From positions 1-31,338 of IMG/VR virus record IMGVR_UViG_3300020123_000220: a stretch of 31,338 nt of DNA. One strand, given 5' to 3'. The stretch comes from a virus. Shown here piece after piece: positions 28,839 to 31,338 of this stretch. Numbering within the stretch: position 1 is the stretch's first letter; each line of letters starts with the position of its first letter. The notes below the pieces were generated by a model. That model had not been told where the DNA came from. It did no database searches and was given only the letters and a program-made list of their open reading frames with translations. A program made the position numbers and the translations under genes.

Positions 28839-29922
28839 AGCCGCGCTGGACGAACCGGTCGAGGGCGTTGACGGCCTTCCGCTGAGCGCCCGGTTGGACG
28901 TGGGCGTAGATGTTCGCCGTGATGCTCGGTGAGGCGTGGCCCAGCTGGTCCGAGATCGTCTGCATGGCGACGCCGGCGCCGAGCAGCAGCGTCGCGTGGC
29001 CGTGCCGGAGGTCGTGGACCCGCATCGGCGGCAGCTTCGCCGTGGCGAGCAGCTCGCGGAACCGATGGAGGGCGACGTCGACGCGGAGCCGCTCCCCCTT
29101 GCGCTCGCCGACGAACACCGGCGCCTTCGGATCGATCGTCGAGCTCGCCGCACGATGGGTCTTGAGCGAGGCGATGACCGACGGCGGGATCGGGATCGTC
29201 CGGACCGACCGGGCGGTCTTGCCGGCCCGCACGGCGACGGTGCCCCGCTCGAGGTCGACATCGCGCCAGTCGAGAGCGAGGGCCTCGCCGACCCGCATCC
29301 CGGAGCCGAGCAGGAGCTCGTAGAGCGCCGCCTGGCGATCGCCGGCGACGGCTGCGAGAACCTCACGGGCCCGGGTCGGCGTCATCGCCGTGATCTCGTG
29401 CCGGGCCACCTTCGGCCGCTTGGCCTGGCTGACCACGTTCCGGGTGAGTAGCCCGTCGTCGACGGCGGTTCGGAGCGCCATCGAGAGCGTCGTCAGGATC
29501 CGCCGGACCGTCGCCCCCGACAGGCCCGCCTTCGTGCGGGCCCGGACCAGGCGATCGACGTCGAGCGGCCGGAGGTCCTCGAGCGGCATCCCGCCCAGCA
29601 CCGGCCCGATGTGGTGGTCGACGTGGCCGGCGTAACTCCGGTAGGTCGCCCGCCGGACGGTGGCCTCGACGCGCTCGAGCCAAGCCGTGAGGTAGGTGTC
29701 GAGCGTCTGTGCCGGGTCACCCAGATCTCGATCGACGCCGGCCCGGGCGAGGAGGGCCGGCAGCGCGAGCTTCGCGGCCGCTTCGTTGCGAGCGATCCGG
29801 GTCAGGTACTTCCGCCTGCCGTCCGGCCCGCGGTAACCAACCTGGGCGGCCCAGCGACCATCGGGCCTCGGGAACACCGCGCCGGATCCGCGCTGGCGCC
29901 GCGGGCGCTTCCTCCTCGCCAC
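28837..29922 (-). CDS. int: Tyrosine site-specific integrase
   Basis: A 361-residue protein starting at GTG 29922; the long upstream open frame to 30633 is a shadow of other genes. An N-terminal arm-binding domain (about 15-60, YRGPDGRRKYLTR) and core-binding domain (about 70-170) precede the catalytic domain. Catalytic residues are complete: R210 (GSGMRVGEAL), K235 (AGKTARSVRTIPIP), H303 and R306 (HDLRHGHATLL), H329 (QLGHASP) and Y339 (NIYAHV). It recombines attP with the host tRNA-His site. The stop is about 70 bases from the attP core, as usual. Confidence 0.95.
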   Translation of the reverse strand: MARRKRPRRQRGSGAVFPRPDGRWAAQVGYRGPDGRRKYLTRIARNEAAAKLALPALLARAGVDRDLGDPAQTLDTYLTAWLERVEATVRRATYRSYAGHVDHHIGPVLGGMPLEDLRPLDVDRLVRARTKAGLSGATVRRILTTLSMALRTAVDDGLLTRNVVSQAKRPKVARHEITAMTPTRAREVLAAVAGDRQAALYELLLGSGMRVGEALALDWRDVDLERGTVAVRAGKTARSVRTIPIPPSVIASLKTHRAASSTIDPKAPVFVGERKGERLRVDVALHRFRELLATAKLPPMRVHDLRHGHATLLLGAGVAMQTISDQLGHASPSITANIYAHVQPGAQRKAVNALDRFVQRG

Positions 29923-29932
29923 GTCGGGGAGT

Positions 29933-30112
29933 CTAGGCGACGTGTCGACCCCGGAGCGACGCGACGTAGGTCTCGAGCTCGGTCTCGGCGACCCGAACCC
30001 GACGCCCGACGCGAAGAACGCGGATCCGCCCGGCGTCCACCAGACGCTCGACCGTCCGCCTCGAAACGCGCAGCTTCTCGGCGACCTCGTCGAGGGTGAG
30101 AAGCTCAGCCAC
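29933..30112 (-). CDS. xis: Excisionase-like HTH protein
   Basis: A 59-residue protein starting at GTG 30112 and overlapping the RlpA-like gene by 8 bases. Residues 4-25 form the winged HTH typical of excisionases (LTLDEVAEKLRVSRRTVERL), followed by the wing (GRIRVLRVGRRVRVAETELE). It lies 10 bases upstream of the integrase gene. It would bend attR/attP DNA and steer recombination to excision. Confidence 0.8.
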   Translation of the reverse strand: MAELLTLDEVAEKLRVSRRTVERLVDAGRIRVLRVGRRVRVAETELETYVASLRGRHVA

Positions 30113-30581
30113 CGAGCTGGACCTCGACGCGCAGGAGGCCCCTCGAGAGCGGGCCCAGGGCACGGAACGCCTCGTCGGACAGGTCGACGACCCGCGTGCC
30201 CGAGCAGGCGCACCAGTCGACGAGCTTGACCCGGATGCAGGTTGACCGGCAGACGGTGACGGACCGCCCGCGCCAGCCCGGGCCCAGCGCCTGGCGGAGC
30301 GCCGGCCCGGCCGCGGCGTACAGGCCGTCGGGCCCCGTCGCGTACCAGGTGGCGATCCCCGACAGCCCGTGGCGTGGCGCGCTCGTGGCTGTCGGGGCGG
30401 GAACGTGAGGCGCGACGAGCGCCCGAGGCGCCTCGGCCAGCTCCCGGTCCGGCTCGCTCGTACCCGAAGGTGCGGCCGGGATGACAGGAGCTGGCCGTGA
30501 GGCCGAGAACGCGAGTGTCCGGGCGGTCCAGCCGAGCATGAAGGCGATCACGATCAGGAGGGCGAGGATGAGCCGGCTCAC
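30105..30581 (-). CDS. RlpA-like double-psi beta-barrel protein, exported
   Basis: A 158-residue protein. Residues 1-20 are a hydrophobic signal or anchor. A Pro/Ala linker to about 68 is followed by an RlpA-like barrel: GIATWYATGPDGLYAAAGPA (75-94), LRQALGPGWRGRSVTVC, then IRVKLVDWCACSGTRVVDLS (116-135) with Asp D122 and D133. RlpA proteins are lytic transglycosylases that cut glycan strands free of peptides. Four Cys (C111, C115, C124, C126) may form disulfides. A wall-directed enzyme here could aid lysis or entry. It is joined to a small membrane protein (ATGA). Confidence 0.75.
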   Translation of the reverse strand: MSRLILALLIVIAFMLGWTARTLAFSASRPAPVIPAAPSGTSEPDRELAEAPRALVAPHVPAPTATSAPRHGLSGIATWYATGPDGLYAAAGPALRQALGPGWRGRSVTVCRSTCIRVKLVDWCACSGTRVVDLSDEAFRALGPLSRGLLRVEVQLGG

Positions 30582-30715
30582 CAGCCACCGCCGGGCTCAT
30601 CGAAGGGCTCACGCTCGAGCGTCGGACCGTCACCGCCGAGCAGGCGATCGAGCAGCCAGAGGCCGACGGCGACGCCGGCGAAGAAGGCCGTCGCGAGCTC
30701 CAGCAGGCGGGTCAT
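30578..30715 (-). CDS. Small membrane protein
   Basis: A 45-residue protein starting at ATG 30715, overlapping the nuclease gene stop (ATGA). One hydrophobic segment (LATAFFAGVAVGLWLLDRLL) is followed by an acidic tail (EREPFDEPGGGW). The reading from 30808 adds only a shadow of the neighbour. It sits directly before the RlpA-like gene, overlapping it by ATGA, and may help its export or act as a holin-type pinhole, which is inference. Confidence 0.55.
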   Translation of the reverse strand: MTRLLELATAFFAGVAVGLWLLDRLLGGDGPTLEREPFDEPGGGW

Positions 30716-31095
30716 CGGAGCAGCTCCGCGATCGCGTCGAAGTCGCGCGGTCGCCAGACCGCGACGTCGATCCGGATCCGGGGCTCGGGCAGGAACGCGG
30801 CCTTCCACTCACCCGCCATGACCTCGAACGCCGCGAGAACGGCCGCCTGATCGGCTGACACCTTGCCGATGTCGCTCTTGAGCTCCGCCAGGATCAGCCG
30901 GCGGTCGCGAGCCCGGAGGAGCACGAGGTCTGGGAAGCCCTTGCCCAGGCTGCCCTGGACCGGCGTGCGCCAGCCCCGAGTCGTGAGCGCCGGTCGGAAG
31001 TGCGCCGCGTCCCAGCCGAGCAGCGCGGAGAGCTCGAGGACCTGGGCCAGGAAGGCCGTCTCCGAGATCGCCGGCGACTTCACGACCACTGTCAC
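30712..31095 (-). CDS. VRR-NUC-like nuclease (PD-(D/E)XK)
   Basis: A 127-residue protein from GTG 31095, overlapping the previous stop as GTGA. Core residues are KGFPDLVLLRARDRRLILAE (52-71; D56 and E71), LKSD (K73) and a following Q83 helix ADQAAVLAAF, the VRR-NUC fold used by Holliday-junction or flap nucleases and by many phage standalone nucleases. It would cut branched DNA in replication or packaging. Confidence 0.82.
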   Translation of the reverse strand: MTVVVKSPAISETAFLAQVLELSALLGWDAAHFRPALTTRGWRTPVQGSLGKGFPDLVLLRARDRRLILAELKSDIGKVSADQAAVLAAFEVMAGEWKAAFLPEPRIRIDVAVWRPRDFDAIAELLR

Positions 31096-31338
31096 GCGGC
31101 GACCTGCAGGTCGAGCATGGCGTCGAGGAGCTCCAGGCCCTCGGTGATCGAGGCGTCGATCGTCTCGCCCAGGGCCTTCTCGAAGTACGGGCGGAGCAGC
31201 TCGCGGAAGTACGCCTTCTGCTGGCTGTAGCTCTTGCCCTTGACCTTCGACCAGTCAATGGCCCAGGCGGCCCAGGCGGCCCCGGCGGCCTCGGCGGCCC
31301 CGGCGGCCTCGGCGGCCCCGGCGGCCTCGGCGGCCCAG
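31092..31338 (-). CDS. 3' end of an Ala/Glu/Gly repeat protein (5' end outside window)
   Basis: The frame enters from the right edge. It starts within a tandem tract coding for AAE-AAG triplets (18-base unit, about 31278-31337), then AAWAAWAIDWSKV, a Lys/Tyr/Gln-rich helix (KGKSYSQQKAYFRELLRPYF), an acidic helix and ends in DLQVAA. The visible part resembles phage proteins with Ala/Trp/Arg low-complexity helices. Its stop overlaps the GTG of the nuclease gene by four bases. Function unknown; only about 81 residues are visible. Confidence 0.6.
   Translation of the reverse strand, partial: WAAEAAGAAEAAGAAEAAGAAWAAWAIDWSKVKGKSYSQQKAYFRELLRPYFEKALGETIDASITEGLELLDAMLDLQVAA
31261..31338. repeat. 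Tandem GC-rich repeat at the right edge
   Basis: About 78 bases of imperfect 9- and 18-base repeats built from CGGCGGCCC and CGGCGGCCT, continuing beyond the edge. On the minus strand they encode AAE/AAG triplets. Such short repeats are prone to slippage and length change between isolates. Confidence 0.75.

Noticed and set aside
28665-28871. Plus-strand ORF crossing the tRNA-His piece (begins MGVEPITCGS in part)
   Set aside because: It is the reverse complement of tRNA sequence and is a well-known annotation artefact; no ribosome site and no codon bias.
29923-30633. Upstream extension of the integrase to 598 residues
   Set aside because: The extra part is an Arg/Pro/Ser-rich shadow of the excisionase and RlpA-like genes; GTG 29922 gives the normal integrase length.

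Overview
The window is a stretch of a temperate tailed-phage genome with a siphovirus-type layout. Base composition is strongly GC-rich throughout. Almost every gene lies on the minus strand and most neighbours are joined by ATGA or TGATG stop/start overlaps, so the phage reads from right to left. Only two genes are on the plus strand, a repressor-like gene near 3.0-3.3 kb and a carbohydrate epimerase-like gene at 3.6-4.4 kb. Both window edges cut through genes, so the genome is incomplete. The host is probably a GC-rich bacterium. The Pro/Thr linker style (PTPVPTPT-like) is common in Chloroflexota and Actinomycetota, but this is only a guess. The attachment site points to a host tRNA-His(GTG) gene.

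Layout in transcription order, right to left: (1) 31.3-28.8 kb holds the end of an Ala-rich repeat protein, a VRR-NUC-like nuclease, a small membrane protein, an RlpA-like protein, an excisionase and a tyrosine integrase. (2) 28.8-28.5 kb is a non-coding attP region. It carries a 45-bp copy of the 3' half of tRNA-His flanked by direct repeats. (3) 28.5-25.2 kb is a lysis-like block: a small ORF, an XhlA-like membrane protein, an HNH endonuclease, a hypothetical protein, a membrane-anchored papain-like peptidase, another HNH protein and a holin-like protein. (4) 25.2-18.0 kb is packaging and head: HNH, small and large terminase, a 57-aa zinc-type protein, portal, a 108-aa protein, scaffold, major capsid protein, adaptor and tail terminator. 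(5) 18.0-15.3 kb is a cassette of three glycosyltransferase-like genes inside the structural operon. (6) 15.3-5.2 kb is the tail: a gp10-like protein, the tail tube, G/GT chaperones with a -1 slippery site CCCAAAC, tape measure, distal tail protein, a 1349-aa tail-tip/collagen fusion, a glycosidase-like propeller protein and a small protein. (7) 5.2-4.4 kb has an HNH gene and a zinc-ribbon gene. (8) 4.4-2.6 kb has the epimerase-like moron and the immunity region (repressor-like and HTH genes in divergent orientation, two dyad sites). (9) 2.6-0 kb is the start of the early operon: very small zinc-binding proteins, an HNH gene and a YqaJ-type recombination exonuclease cut by the left edge.

The gene set suggests a phage that interacts heavily with carbohydrate surfaces. 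It has tail-associated glycosidase and collagen-like fibre genes, three glycosyltransferases expressed with virion proteins, and a uronic-acid epimerase-like membrane protein expressed separately. No classical amidase, lysozyme or endopeptidase endolysin is visible. The papain-like and RlpA-like proteins are the only wall- or envelope-directed candidates in the window. Finding an intact attP with phage genes on both sides suggests the sequence was captured from a non-integrated (virion or circular) form.
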